A DNA stretch of 64,000 nt from Talinum fruticosum (taxonomy: Eukaryota; Streptophyta; Magnoliopsida; Caryophyllales; Talinaceae). The notes beneath the pieces were generated by a model. It ran no database searches. It saw nothing but the letters and a program-made list of their open reading frames with translations, and was not told where the DNA came from. The stretch covers positions 1,488,001-1,552,000 of the forward strand of contig JAITYX010000049.1 in NCBI GenBank assembly GCA_021018815.1, written 5' to 3'. A program made the position numbers and the translations under genes. Below are positions 33,502-44,224 of the stretch, piece after piece. Every line of letters starts with the position of its first letter. The stretch's first letter is position 1.

Positions 33502-34835
33502 TAGATACCTAAAAAGTGTCATCCTTGCATCTTTTATTTATTTTTATTGGCCCGTGATGAAATTCCAGTTCTGTTTGATCATAATCCGATCGCGCGTGAT
33601 GGAAATCGTTAAACAACAAAATACCCATTAGCACCACAAAAATTAGCCTTTTACTTGGGCTGGCCCCACAAACTCATTTTATTTTAGCCGAACCAAGCTA
33701 CGTCCGGGCTCCCAACCAAGAAACCCATCTCGGAGTAGCGTTTCACTCGGATATATGCATCAAATGCAGCATTTTGTTCCTAGCGGTCAAGCATAACGCG
33801 TAACTCGGGAGTCGTACGACGTTGTTTAAGCCGGCGCTGCATTTTCGGACTCAAGGCGCAAAAAGGTAGCGTTTTGTTCTCATCGGCCAACCAAGGCACG
33901 CAACGTAAGACGTGCATACGACGTCGTATTAGACCGGTGCCGCGTTTCTCAGCCCTCTAGGCGGGATCATCCGATTTAGCGGAAGATCCGGTTCATTTCC
34001 TTTATCCCCGCCAGTAAATCCGGGCCTGTTCAGCCAGCTTCGATGGCTGAAGTGATGTTTAGGTTGATTTTTTATGACCTAAAAATTTCTATAAATAAAG
34101 GGCTTACCCCTTATGTTAAGTGCATCATTTTCAATTATTAAACCCCTCAAAGGCTGAAAATACTTCCTATCACACTTGTCTCACTCTCTACTCTCTCCAT
34201 TCCATCATACCTTCACTCATTCTTCCATTTCTAAAGCTCCACAAATAGCCTTCTTTGTCCTCCATTCATCTCTTCACCCTATTGTTACATCTGCCGGATT
34301 TTGTTTGTGATCCAAGTTCAGCGGGTAGGATGACCCGAGGACACCGGATCTTTCTTTAGATTCATCTTTATGGTTTTTGTTTAGTTATGATGTTTATTAC
34401 TTTTTGTATTGTGCATTAACGATGTAATCACTTTTAATTCCTCCCGTGCACTCGTAACTTTTAATTTCTTTTGACTTTCTTCTTACTTTCTTTATTGCTT
34501 TCCTATATGCTTATTTATCGCTCTTCTAGCATGCCTTATTTGCTTTAATTTCAATATATTGCATGTTATTTGCTTTATTATTAAACACGATCTTCTAAAA
34601 CCATAATTTTGATTAGTAAAGGTTGTTTGGTTATGAGCGAGATGCAGAGCATCCCTCTTCATTTCATACCTTCATAGCTGAACACCGGCTTCTCGATTTA
34701 AGATCGGTGCTCTTTCAAAACCTCTTTCGAGGCTTACATTTTTCATACTAACATTGAAAGAGTAATTTATTTATTTTTATTAGTGTTTACTTCCTAAAAC
34801 TTACTAGCAACTCTTTTATTTTGTATTTAAGATTG
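33500..34835 (+). mobile_element. Partial LTR related to element 1
   Basis: Starts TGTAGATACCTAAAAAGTG, the plus-strand equivalent of the element 1 LTR start. It keeps the ATGAAATTCCAGTTCTGTTTG-type segment, a TATAAATAAAGGGC TATA-like box (34091) and the late motif CCTAAAACTTACTAGCAACTC. The right end is cut where the LTR of element 2 begins, so it is either a truncated solo LTR or the target of that insertion. Confidence 0.7.
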
Positions 34836-35472
34836 GAGAAAACTAAGTTGATGATTTGGATTGATGATTCGGAGAGAGAAAGGATTTATTGCTCTATGGC
34901 TAAGGACGTGGCACGATCAATCCGAGTCCAAGTGGCGACCACTTGAACCTGCAAAAGGCGAAGCCCCGGGTGATGGATCTCGGGAACGCCCTCCGACGCT
35001 CAAGTTAGTAGTGAGCAAGTTGAATGGATCGATGAGATCTTCCTCGATGTGCGTTGGGGGATTCCTTGGGAGTCGAGAAGTTTTCCAAAGATGGAAATTC
35101 TTGGGATAAGTGTGGATGAACGTTGATGAACGTTGATGAATATGGATGAGTGTTGAGAGCTTAAGAAGCTTGGATGTAAGATTGTCGGAAAGATGAGATT
35201 TCTTGTATAGTGAACATAACATGCCTTGGGATTGGGAAAAGATGAGTATTTATAGGAGATTTAAAGAGGTAAAACAGTTCTTTACCATGGTTTAAGGGAA
35301 ACCCTAGCCCTATTGGGCTTTGGGCTTTACCGAGCCCGTCAAGGGTTTGTTTGGGTCGATTCCTCCCTTATTTGATCGATTAGGCCTAGTTGGCCGATGA
35401 CGTGCGGTTGAGCTAGAACTGATTCGGAAAATACCCGAATCATTTAGCCTCTCATGTTTTACCTGCATGCCT
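34836..35472 (-). repeat. 3' LTR of element 2
   Basis: Matches 47615-48217. Upstream of it on the minus strand is a purine-rich CGGGAGGCA that could serve as polypurine tract, with the LTR starting TGCAGG (35472). A TATA-like GTATTTATAGGAG is at 35250-35262. The low-coordinate end lacks the final bases seen in the other LTR. Confidence 0.8.
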
Positions 35473-35589
35473 CCCGAGGTAGGTAGGTGGAATGTGGAGC
35501 CCACTCCGCTGTGCCTTTATGACCCTAATTTCTTATAAATAGGGGGTAAATCTTGAGAAGGATAGCCAATTTCCACTTCTTCATATTTC

Positions 35590-36120
35590 TCCTTTCTCTT
35601 ACTTTGGAGACAATGATCGCCGGGAGCTTCCTATTGGGTATGAAAAGTTGTGCCCGGCTTCAACCGAGTTGAGGCCGAGCAAGCGACGATTGAGTATCGC
35701 CGGGTATCCTTTGTCGTGGAGGTGTTCTATCGACTTCTCATCAACTACGCTTTGAAGGCGGGGTTGATCAACGATCATGCGGAGCACCTTAGGTTACTTC
35801 AAGCTGCAATCGTCCTAAGTGGGGCATACATGAGGCTTGGGTGGAGTGCAACCACAATCGTATCATTGAGCTTCAATCGGCGAACCTTAATTCTTCGGCG
35901 AACATTGCTGCTGGAGGAGGAACCACTCCCGGCGTTGGCTCGTCATCCGACCCTCCCTTGGGGAGTGGTGAGTCGGTAGATGGCCCTCCTACTCCCTCTT
36001 ATCATGGCCGAAGGGACTTGCCCAAGGAAAGGGAAGTAGCCTCCCGGCAGAGAAGAAGAGGAACCTTCCGGTGAAGAAGAAGAAGAACCTTCCGAAGGAG
36101 AAGTGAGATGACGATTGTTA
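35590..36120 (+). pseudogene. Antisense frame near the 3' LTR of element 2
   Basis: Plus-strand frames 35650-35979 and 35841-36074 overlap in different phases. Readable segments include EYRRVSFVVEVFYRLLINYALKAG and a Glu/Lys/Arg-rich end. No domain is recognised. It may be the far end of the antisense gene that starts nearer 38431, separated by the C-rich array, or a separate fragment. Confidence 0.35.
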
Positions 36121-36374
36121 CTATCCTTTCATCTCGATTAGTGTATCGGTAACCTAGTAATGTTACCGTAGTGTTGTAGCGTAGTGATGTAACTATGTTG
36201 TAGCGTAGTATCTTTGAACTTTAGATGCTTTGCTTTCCTTGTAATGGAGCGTTGCGCGCTCTTATCTCTAATGAATGAATGAATGAAGGAAGTTCACCTT
36301 GTCAACTTGGCTTCTCTTCACTTTCTTGTCTTGTCGTAGATGATTTGTTGTGAAAAATGATTTTTACTAAGAGC
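36121..36374. other. Non-coding segment of element 2 3' region
   Basis: Contains GTAGCGTAGT repeats (36176-36210) and a GAATGAATGAATGAA run (36272). No gene is recognised. Confidence 0.5.
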
Positions 36375-36690
36375 GTAATTTTTGAGTGACCTTTCAGCTC
36401 CCGGATGCTTGAAAGTGCTTGAGTATAGATATCTCGCTAGGGAACATCCCACGAAGAATGCAACCCCTAACCTAAGGATAGGAGTATGAGTGCCCATGAC
36501 GGAATGAGTCTTTGTGCGATCTTTCGGTACTCGAAGGTTCAAAAGTGCGTGAGTCTTGCTAGGGAACATCCCACGGAGAACGTGACCTCCCAACCTTACG
36601 TCGGGAGTGCAAGTGCCCATGGCGGAATGGGTCTTTGCGCAACCTTTCAGCTCCCGAGGCTTGAAAGTGCTTAAGATATAGTTTCTTGAA
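36375..36690 (-). repeat. 125-bp tandem repeat in element 2
   Basis: About 2.5 copies. CTTTCAGCTCCCG-like words lie near 36391, 36519 (diverged) and 36644, and TAGGGAACATCCCACG at 36438 and 36560. Each unit also holds GTGCCCATGRCGGAATG. A 153-codon minus-strand open frame crossing it (36318-36779) simply repeats with the unit. Confidence 0.85.
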
Positions 36691-36724
36691 GGGTACTCCT
36701 TTAGGGGATTGAGAACGCGATTTT

Positions 36725-37920
36725 CGGTTCCCGGAGGCCAAGTCTCTCTTTCTCCCGCTGGGCTGCCCCCTTGGCCCACCTCTCTTTCTCTCGGCTCCCT
36801 CTCCGCCCTGCTGGGTCCTCTCTTCCCCTCCCTTGGCCTACTCTTTCGAATTCCCCTCCTTCCCGCCTCTCTCTCTCCCTCTTGCCCTAGGCTGCTGCGC
36901 TCCCTCTCTTCCTGCTACGCCTCCACTCTCTCTCTCCAGCTGCTGCTGCACTCACCGATCCTCCCTCTTGGTCTCGCCGGCTACCCTCCCTCCTCCCCGG
37001 TCCCTACCCTCCCTCCTCCCCGGTCTCGACCCCTCTCGCTCCCCTTCACTCTCGCTCATTCTCTCTCCCTCGGTTGCACTTCCCCGAACCGACCCCCACC
37101 CCGGCCTCCGGGCCGAGCACTCAAACCGACTGCGGAGTCAACCCCTTCCTGCTCTCGCTCTCTCTCGCTGCGCTCACGCTCCGTTTCGCGCCCCTCCCTC
37201 TCACTCGGACTCGGTTCTCCCTGGACCGACCCCTCAACCCTCACCCCGACCCCCAAACCCAAGCCCTAGAACCGATCCCTCCTCCTCCCCCTCGCTCTCT
37301 CGGCACTCTGTTCTCTCTCACTCGCTCGGCTCTCCCTCTCGCTGACTCTCTCTCTCTCACCTCTCCGTTCGGACTCGGTTCTCCCGGACCGACCCCGAGA
37401 CCGACCCCTCCCCCGACCCCTCACTCTCTCATCCTTTCGCTCACGCTCTCCCCTCTCTCTCGCTCGCTTGGCTGTCTCGACTCTCTCTCTCTCACCTCTC
37501 CATTCGAACCTGCTCGCCGCCGGACCGACCCCCACCCCGACCCCCAAGGACGACCCCTCCCCTCGACCCCTCACACCGACCCCTCACTCTCTTATCCTCT
37601 CACTCACGCTCTCCCTTCTCTCTCACTCGCTCGGCTCTCTCGACTCTCTCTCTCCCACCTCTCCGTTCGGACACCACCGGCCCCGGACCGACCTCTCACC
37701 ACGACCCCAAGACCGACCCCCGCCCCGACCCTCACCCTCTTATCCTCTCGCTTACGCTCTCCACTCTCCCTTGCTCGCTCGGCTCTCTCTCTCTTTCTCA
37801 CTGTGCGTTCGGACCCCACCGGCCCGGACCGAACCCCGGGACCGACCCTTCCCCCGACCCCTAAGACCGACCCCAGAACCCTAGCCCTTGCCAAGACTCC
37901 TCCCAAAACGCCAAAAATAC
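36725..37920 (+). repeat. C-rich, CT/GACC tandem array in element 2
   Basis: About 1.2 kb with very strong strand bias: the plus strand is nearly free of A and G apart from GACC and GCTCGG words. Repeating anchors are CACCTCTCCGTTCGGA (37358, 37493 diverged, 37656) and ATCCTCTCGCTCACGCTCTCC-like blocks (37431, 37593, 37742), giving units of about 135-163 bp. Open frames in several phases on both strands (up to 286 codons) encode only Ser/Pro/Leu/Arg-rich low complexity and are not taken as genes. Confidence 0.85.
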
Positions 37921-37925
37921 CCCAA

Positions 37926-37952
37926 AAACCCTAACCCTAACCCTAACCCTAG
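37926..37952 (+). repeat. Short telomere-like CCCTAA run
   Basis: Four consecutive CCCTAA-type units at the end of the C-rich array. The hexamer lacks the third A of the usual plant CCCTAAA unit. It is too short to be a telomere remnant with confidence. Confidence 0.6.
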
Positions 37953-38430
37953 AATTTTTAGCTTTTTATTTTTTATTTAATTTTTGCTTGAGCGGAAAAC
38001 CCGGAATTTGTTAATTCGAATTTTAAATTTTGAATTTTTAAATTCGAGTCTTGCGCAGGTGACTGATGCGATTGCAGCTGATTTTGACTAATCGGGAAGG
38101 GAGCTCTATATAACCCGCCTCTTGACGTTCATCTTCGTTATCCACAAATAATTCTCAAAGTGAGGGAGAGAGCACTTGGAAGGAGCCTTCAAGTTAGACT
38201 CGGGCATCCTTCATCTTCATTGAATTTTTGAGGTATATCTTCGAATAACCCACTTGTAGTTTGAATATTCAAGTAGACGCATGCCATAGAATAATGGGTA
38301 GATCCAAGGATACTTGTTGCGAGCCAGCATGATAGTTTGTCGAGTAATTGTGCTTCGGATAGAGACTTGTTGTGCCCCGTGAATGGTTGTAGTAGTAACA
38401 GTGTTGTAGGAAGTGAGTCTCTAGGAGTGG
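37953..38430 (+). other. Possible leader or promoter of the antisense ORF
   Basis: AT-rich directly after the C-rich array, then a TATA-like CTCTATATAACCC at 38103-38115 on the plus strand, about 325 bases before the first long antisense frame. This position fits a promoter for that frame, but it is inference only. Confidence 0.35.
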
Positions 38431-41003
38431 TTGCGTCTCGCTAACTTGGAGGTTTCAGCGAACCTTGATAGTCATCTTGATGTAGCTTCTCGTGAGCTAG
38501 TCGTGGCTAGTCGTCCGCCATGGTGGCAAATTCTTACGCCTAGCGCAATTGCGGAGGCCATCCCTTTGGCCGCGCTACCCGTGACTTCAGATTCCCTTTA
38601 TGAAAGGTCCCCACTCCCAGTCTCAATAGTTGTTTTCGGGAGGTGGTTTATCATTGGGAGATTAAGAGGGGTCATGGTTTCCGAGGACAAGTGACATTTA
38701 CTTGGTTGTCCCTTGCAAGATTCCAATAGCGGGGCTATGCCTAGGCTTAAGACCACCTGTACACTCAAGACCATGGATGAGCTCATGCAAGATGGGTATT
38801 CTAGAGGTAATTCCCAATCCTTAAATATTTCTTTAGATGATGAGGTCACCTCGTCTTTTACGCCATTTCTTGGGACGAATGATTTAGTTGAGTCGTTGCC
38901 CGAGAGGTCGGACCCTAGTGATTGTCCAGGTTCTCACTTTATCGATCCGCACTTTGCGAATGACATGGTATAGGCATCGAGGCTCTTTGGCCAATATCGC
39001 ATCCCCGATAGTTATAGGATTCCGGTTCCGTTAGAGCGGGACACGGTCAAGTCTCCCTCCGGGTGCCGCGCTTTTATAAAGCGGCGCTCGATAGTGGGGT
39101 GCGGTTTCCACTCCATCCTTTAGTTGTATCGATATGCAATAAGTTCAACCTGGCTCCGGCCCGGATTGTCCCCAATTCGTGGCGCTCGATTTGTTCGTTC
39201 ATCGCCACTTGTGAAATAAAAGACCTCCCTTGTAACTTAGAATTGTTCACCCTCCTCCATGGCTTTTAGAAGAGCACCTCATTAGACGGTGAACGAGGGT
39301 GGTATAGCTTCCCAAATAAGAGGGGATACATGACTGCTTTGGGTAGGGCATCCTCTGTCCATAAGTGGAAGTATGAGTTTTTCTTTGTAGAGAAATTGGA
39401 TAGGGAATGGGATGTCCTCGCTTGGAGTGATGAGGAGGAAGTCATCAAGATGCCTGGTTCTCTCCGCGCGGTTTATCGTTACGAGGTATACGCCGTAGCG
39501 GAGTACTTTCGCACCGGAAGTACCCCATCCAACGAGGGAAGGAAAGAAAGAAAGGCTTCCTTCCAACTGGCTTCCCAAGAGGAAGTACTTCAAGAAGAAC
39601 TTATTCCTCGTCGTCGTTGGATTAGCTCTCGATTCGAAACTTCCACAGGGTACTTATTCCACCTCATGTTTGTTTTTGTTCATGTTTCGAATCGACTGAC
39701 TTTGGTTTGTTTTCTGCGGATCAAGCGAGGGCTCTCCTGCTAAGGCTATGGTCGGGAATTCATCGCGCCCACGGGGTGATTGGGATACGAATCCCTCCCC
39801 TCAAGGCAAGGATGCCACGAGATAGAGGCAAGAAGGGGAAAGCATCAAAGTCGCATCCTTCGGCTATCGTTATCCCAACGGTCGGCATTTCAAGGGAGCG
39901 GCACTAGACCTCCCGCGGTAAGCCTTAGGTTCTTTGTCATATCCTTTGTGTTCAACCTTTGATTTCATGCTAACATTATCTTTTTGTCATAGGCTTGCCC
40001 TCCTCCGGCTGAGAAGAGTCGGCCATCGCTCCGCTTCGAGCATCAAGGTGGGGGCCGGCTGGTGCGAGGGTCGTCCTAACTCGAGCAAGAGCTCGAGGGA
40101 CGCTCGGGACCTCTCCTCCCCGAGGAGTGACTCCCAGCACGAGCGGCAAGGAGATATGCTTGGGTCTCCAATCTCACCGCTTTCGAGTGCTGACCTAGAC
40201 ACTAAGGCTATCATGGCGGGCAACCTTCGAGGGCATATGGTGACGCTCCTTGTAAGGATGTCGCTTCTCCCGTTTCGCCACGTCGGTCACCGCGGCTGAG
40301 GTAAGGAATAAACTTTCCTGTACTTGTGTTTTCTTTGCTTTTCGGGTTCTAATTCTTTTGTACCGTAGGCTCTCATCGGGTCATGGAGGCTATAGAGTCT
40401 CGGCCCTCCTCCTCAAGTCTTCGAAGGAGGTATCCTCCCTTTAGAGCTCCTTGAAGAAGCTCTCTAAGGAGAAGAAGGACGAAGGAGGTATCCTCCCTTC
40501 GAGCTCCTTAAGTCTTCGAAGGAGGTATCCTCCCTTCGGGGAAATGAGCAAGCTGAAGGCTCAGCTGGGGACTTCCCAAGGGCGAGCGAGACTTGAGGGC
40601 ACAATTGGAGGCCGTGAAGGCTCAATTGGAGGCCGCTCGGAGGAAAGAGCGAGACCTCGAGACTCGCGCCGGAGCTGCTCGCGAGAAGGCGTATAGGCTG
40701 GAGGTCGCTCTTCGAGTTTGCACAGGAGATAGATGCCGCGGCGAGGGATGCGTCTCTCCGGAAGCTTCTTATGTTGGTCTCCCGGCCTTGGGCGAGGAGC
40801 CGGAGGGGCTAGAGCAGTGGCCGGCCTACGCCTCTAGCCTTGACTCTCGAGGCCTTTGCCTCCCGGTCGGATTCGCCGCCGAGAGCGCTCCGAGGACGGT
40901 GGGATTCCCACCGACGACGGCGAGGTTCCCACCTAGGACGAGGCGATGGCCGGGTCGGGGACGGCCACGAGGACTAGGCTCCGCTCTCCTTCCCTCTTCC
41001 TAA
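38431..41003 (+). pseudogene. Antisense extra ORF of element 2, related to plant 'putative gypsy-type transposon' proteins
   Basis: Antisense to gag-pol. Plus-strand pieces: 38713-38973 (acidic), 39063-39269 (FYKAALDSGVRFPLHPLVV, then NLAPARIVPNSWRSICSFI), 39330-39743 (VHKWKYEFFFVEKLD, then WSDEEEVIK), 39780-40299 (basic, Ser-rich), and 40593-41003 (MRAQLEAVKAQLEAARRKERD, a coiled coil). The middle matches the conserved layout of the domain known as putative gypsy-type transposon (PF04195 by memory). Frames change at GT...AG-like boundaries, for example 39917-39992 and 40299-40367, so introns are likely. Stops also occur in the conserved part, so it may be decayed. Function unknown. Confidence 0.6.
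40421..40537 (+). repeat. Short palindromic repeat GAAGGAGGTATCCTCCCTT, three copies
   Basis: Copies at about 40423, 40481 and 40517. Each can form a GGAGG/CCTCC stem with a 3-base loop, and AGCTCCTT words lie between them. Confidence 0.85.
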
Positions 41004-42092
41004 ACCTTAGGCTTAATTTTGATGGCTTGCGTGCCATGTGTTTTTGAATGGCACTGTGTGCCGTATAACTTGATACTTCGCTACTTTGGATTCATTTTCC
41101 CTTGAACTTTCATCTTTGGCTATTCCTTGCTTGATGCCTGCTTGTGTGCTTACTCAATGTTTATTTGATGCTCGCTTGGATGCCTACTTAATGCTTTATT
41201 TGATACTTGCTTCGTTGTTTCTTTTGGTTGTTGCCGATTTTCCTTGTCTTTTCTTGTGTATATGATCATCTTTTGACTTTGGCAATTTTTGGCTATCTTA
41301 GGGGATTGCATTAGCCCACAGTATTGCCTCCAAAATCGGTACAAGCAAAACATACGATAGTAGCACTTAGTAATGTAGTTTCCGTATGAGTTAACAATAG
41401 CCCCTACTCTTTATTCTAACTTTAACTAAGTTTGAGAAAATACAACGAGAGGGACCGAAAGGTTGGGAGCTCTTAGGGGTTCGTATTAGCCCCTAGTCAT
41501 GCCCCAACTTCGGAAAAAGCAAAATATATGACGAAAGAGATCGAGAATTTGGTTGTTATAGGGGATCGTATAAGCCCTTATTCATATTCCAAAACTGACT
41601 TAAGACAATACACAAGGCATAAAGCTACGGAAAATCTGCTCATTGTATTAACATAGACGATCGAAGTCTATTACAAAAGAGAGGAATGTGTACCTCCATT
41701 GAGCACTTTCGGAAAAGTCGCGTCAATCGCGGCTGATTCCTTTACAACATTTTCGAGACTTGGGCTGGGTGGGTCTTTAAAGAAAGGCCCCCACTGTAGT
41801 CGATGAGCTCGTATTATTTACAAAAGTCACTTCCTAGTACTTAGATGAAGTACTTCTTCAAGTTGCTTGCTATGCCTTGCTCGGGGAATGTCTGTTCCTT
41901 CAAGGGTAGCCAACTCTGTAGGTGCTCGGGTGGACTACCTCATGGATGATGTATGGCCTTTCCCAATTGGCCGTGAGCTTGCCGTGCTCCGCCGCCTTTC
42001 CTATAGCTTCGGTTTTCCTTAGAACCAGGTCACCGACTTTGAGATCTCTTCCCTTCACCCCCTGTTGTAGGCTCTTACCATTTTCAGTTTGG
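41004..42092. other. Non-coding spacer between antisense ORF and integrase of element 2
   Basis: Contains T-rich ACTTGATGCC/TGCTTG words (41115-41215), then a three-copy degenerate repeat (41281-41640), then sequence leading to the integrase end. No gene is recognised. Confidence 0.5.
41281..41640 (+). repeat. Degenerate tandem repeat, about 3 copies
   Basis: A core TTAGGGGATTGCATTAGCCC (41299) returns as TTAGGGGTTCGTATTAGCCC (41472) and TATAGGGGATCGTATAAGCCC (41557). Each is followed by AGTATTGCCTCCAAAATCGG-like sequence and AAGCAAAAYATA. Confidence 0.75.
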
Positions 42093-42971
42093 TTATGGCG
42101 TCATGGAGATAGCTATCTCCTCGAACCATCGAGAGTAAGTGAAGGGCCTCCGGAGGGCCCCGTTGTTAGACTCCTCCTGAAAGGTTGTGAGGCGGAGGGT
42201 ACGAAGGGCCACTTCGACCGGGAGCATGGCTTCGGATCCGTATACCAGCATGAAGGGTGTTTCTCTAGTGGCTGACTTCTCTGTGGTCTCGATTGACCAT
42301 AAGGCGGCTGACAACTCATCCGCCCACTTTCCATTAGCATCGTCTCAGCCTCTTCTTAAGGCCGTTAAGTATGACCTTGTTGGCTGACTCGGCTTGGCGG
42401 TTGCCACGGGGATGAGCCACGGCCGTGAAACAAGATTGGCAATCATATTGTGCGAAGTAATCCCGCACCTTGTCGGTGTCGAACTGTCGCCCATTATCAA
42501 ATATCATTGCCCTAGGTACGCCGAACCGGGTGATGATGTTCTTCCGGATGAATTTGCGCACTTCTTTTCGGTGATCGAGGTTACGGCTTCCGCCTCTATC
42601 CATTTAGTAAAATAGTCCACCGCTACAAACAAGTATTTGCGGCGACCCGTGCCTTTCGGGAATGGGCCGAGGATATCCATCCCCTATTTTGCAAAAGGAA
42701 AGGGCGATTGGATGGGACTCGGTAGGAGGGCGCTTTGGCGTGGGAGAAAATTTTTGGCATTTATCACACTTCCTCACCAAGTCCATCGAGTCTTCTCATA
42801 GGGACGGCTAATAGTATTCGGTCCGTAGAGCCTTTGCTGCTAGTGCCCTTCCGCCTATATGCAAGCTACACACTCCTTCATGAATTTCTTCGAGTATTTT
42901 CTAACCCATTTCCGGTGATGCAACGAAGCAAAGGTTGGGAGTGTGCCCTTTTGCAGAGTGCTCCATCATAG
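42093..42971 (-). pseudogene. Integrase of element 2
   Basis: On the minus strand 42786-42604 reads CDKCQKFSPTPKRPP (zinc-domain end), 42603-42334 reads RKNIITRFGVPRAMIFDNGRQFD (second catalytic Asp) and HPRGNRQAESANKVIL (catalytic Glu), and 42314-42093 reads ATRETPFMLVYGSEAMLPVEV. The upstream piece 43066-42878 carries the linker. The pieces are in different phases, so frameshifts interrupt the gene. It would join cDNA ends to host DNA. Confidence 0.85.
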
Positions 42972-43084
42972 TAAACAAACCATTCCGCTCTCTTCTTGAC
43001 ATGCTCCGCTTCTTTGCTATCTTGCGGAAGTTCCCCCTTGGATAGGTAGTTGATGAGAGGATCCATCCAAGTGTCTGCTCTGTC

Positions 43085-43530
43085 CTAGCCACATGGTTTC
43101 TTTAACATCGATGCTTCTCTCTCCAAGTATCTCCCACTAGATCTTTTTAGCTGTCCATCGGCCGAGGAGCTGGCGAGTTTGGAGAGAGCATTTGCATATC
43201 TGTCCTTTGAGCGGGGTACATATAGGATTTCGAAGTCTCGGAGTCGTCCTGCCGCTTCCTCGACCTCTTGGCGATACGCTATCATGTCCTCGTCCCATGC
43301 CTCGTATTCTCCATTCAGCTGGGAGACTACGAGCTGGGAGTCGAGTAGGATTTTACGGAGCTCGCTCCTGCTGCATAACAGAGGTCTATGCCTGCTAGGA
43401 GGGCCTCGTATTCCGCTTCATTGTTGGAGGCCTTGAACATGAACTTGAGTGCGTGTTCGTATTGTTCCCCTGTTGGCGAAGTGATGACCAACCCCGCCCC
43501 ACTCCCGTCTTTAGTTGCTTGAACCATCTA
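43085..43530 (-). pseudogene. Second (archaeal-like) RNase H of element 2
   Basis: 43527-43327 reads GSGAGLVITSPTGEQYEHAL, with the helix NNEAEYEALLAGIDLCYAAG. 43285-43085 reads IAYRQEVEEAAGRLRDFEIL then NALSKLASS. This second RNase H is diagnostic of the Tat lineage. A frame change lies between the two pieces near 43327. Confidence 0.85.
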
Positions 43531-43599
43531 CGTAGAGGGTCCAACATTCGTCTTGGGATGGTAGGGGCTGGTTTGGGTGTGAGCATTCCGCTATGAAAT

Positions 43600-44220
43600 C
43601 CGCCAATGCTTGTGCTTCGATAGCTCTTCGGGGTTCGAACTCCAGGCCATATGGGGTCGGTTCAACGGCCCACTTCAGCATTCTTTAGGAGCTTTCAAAC
43701 TTCGTAACACGTTCTTCAAGGGTTGGTCGGTAAGGACCGTCACTTTATGCGCCTCAAAGTACGGTCGCAGCTTTCGCTGCCAAGAGGAGAGCATATGCGA
43801 ATTTTTCGATCACAGGGTAGTGAAGCTCGGCGCCCGTGAGTGCATAGGCGACGTAATACACCGGTATTTGCTTGTTCTTTCACTCCACAAGGAGGACTGC
43901 ACTTATTGCTTGATCCGAGATGGCAAGGTACATGAGTAGGGGCTCCCTGAGTGGGAGTGGCAATTTTGGAAGTTGGGCCAAGTATGCTTTCAGTTGGGAG
44001 AATGCTTCTTCCGCTTCAGGATCCCACTCAAACTTTGTTCTCTTCTTGAGCACCTTGAAGAAGGGCTGGCATTTGTCTGCGGACCTTGACATGAATCGTC
44101 CTAGGGCGGCTACGCACCCTGTTAACTTCTAAACCTCCTTGATGGTCTTTTGGGACTTCATGTCGAGCACAACTTGCACTTTGTCGGGATTTGCTTCTAT
44201 CCCTCTCGTGGTTGATCATG
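43600..44220 (-). pseudogene. RNase H of element 2
   Basis: 44092-43880 reads MSRSADKCQPFFKVLKK, FEWDPEAEEAFSQLKAYLA and AISDQAISAVLLVE, the standard RT-RNase H connection and first RNase H strand. The remainder lies in other frames with stops. Confidence 0.8.
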
Positions 44221-44224
44221 AAGC

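Noticed and set aside
36709..37934. Four long plus-strand frames (up to 286 codons) as genes
   Set aside because: All are open because the C-rich repeat contains almost no stop codons; their proteins are mutual frame shadows with no domain.
37926..37952. True interstitial telomere
   Set aside because: Only four units, at the edge of a C-rich array; too short to support a telomeric origin.
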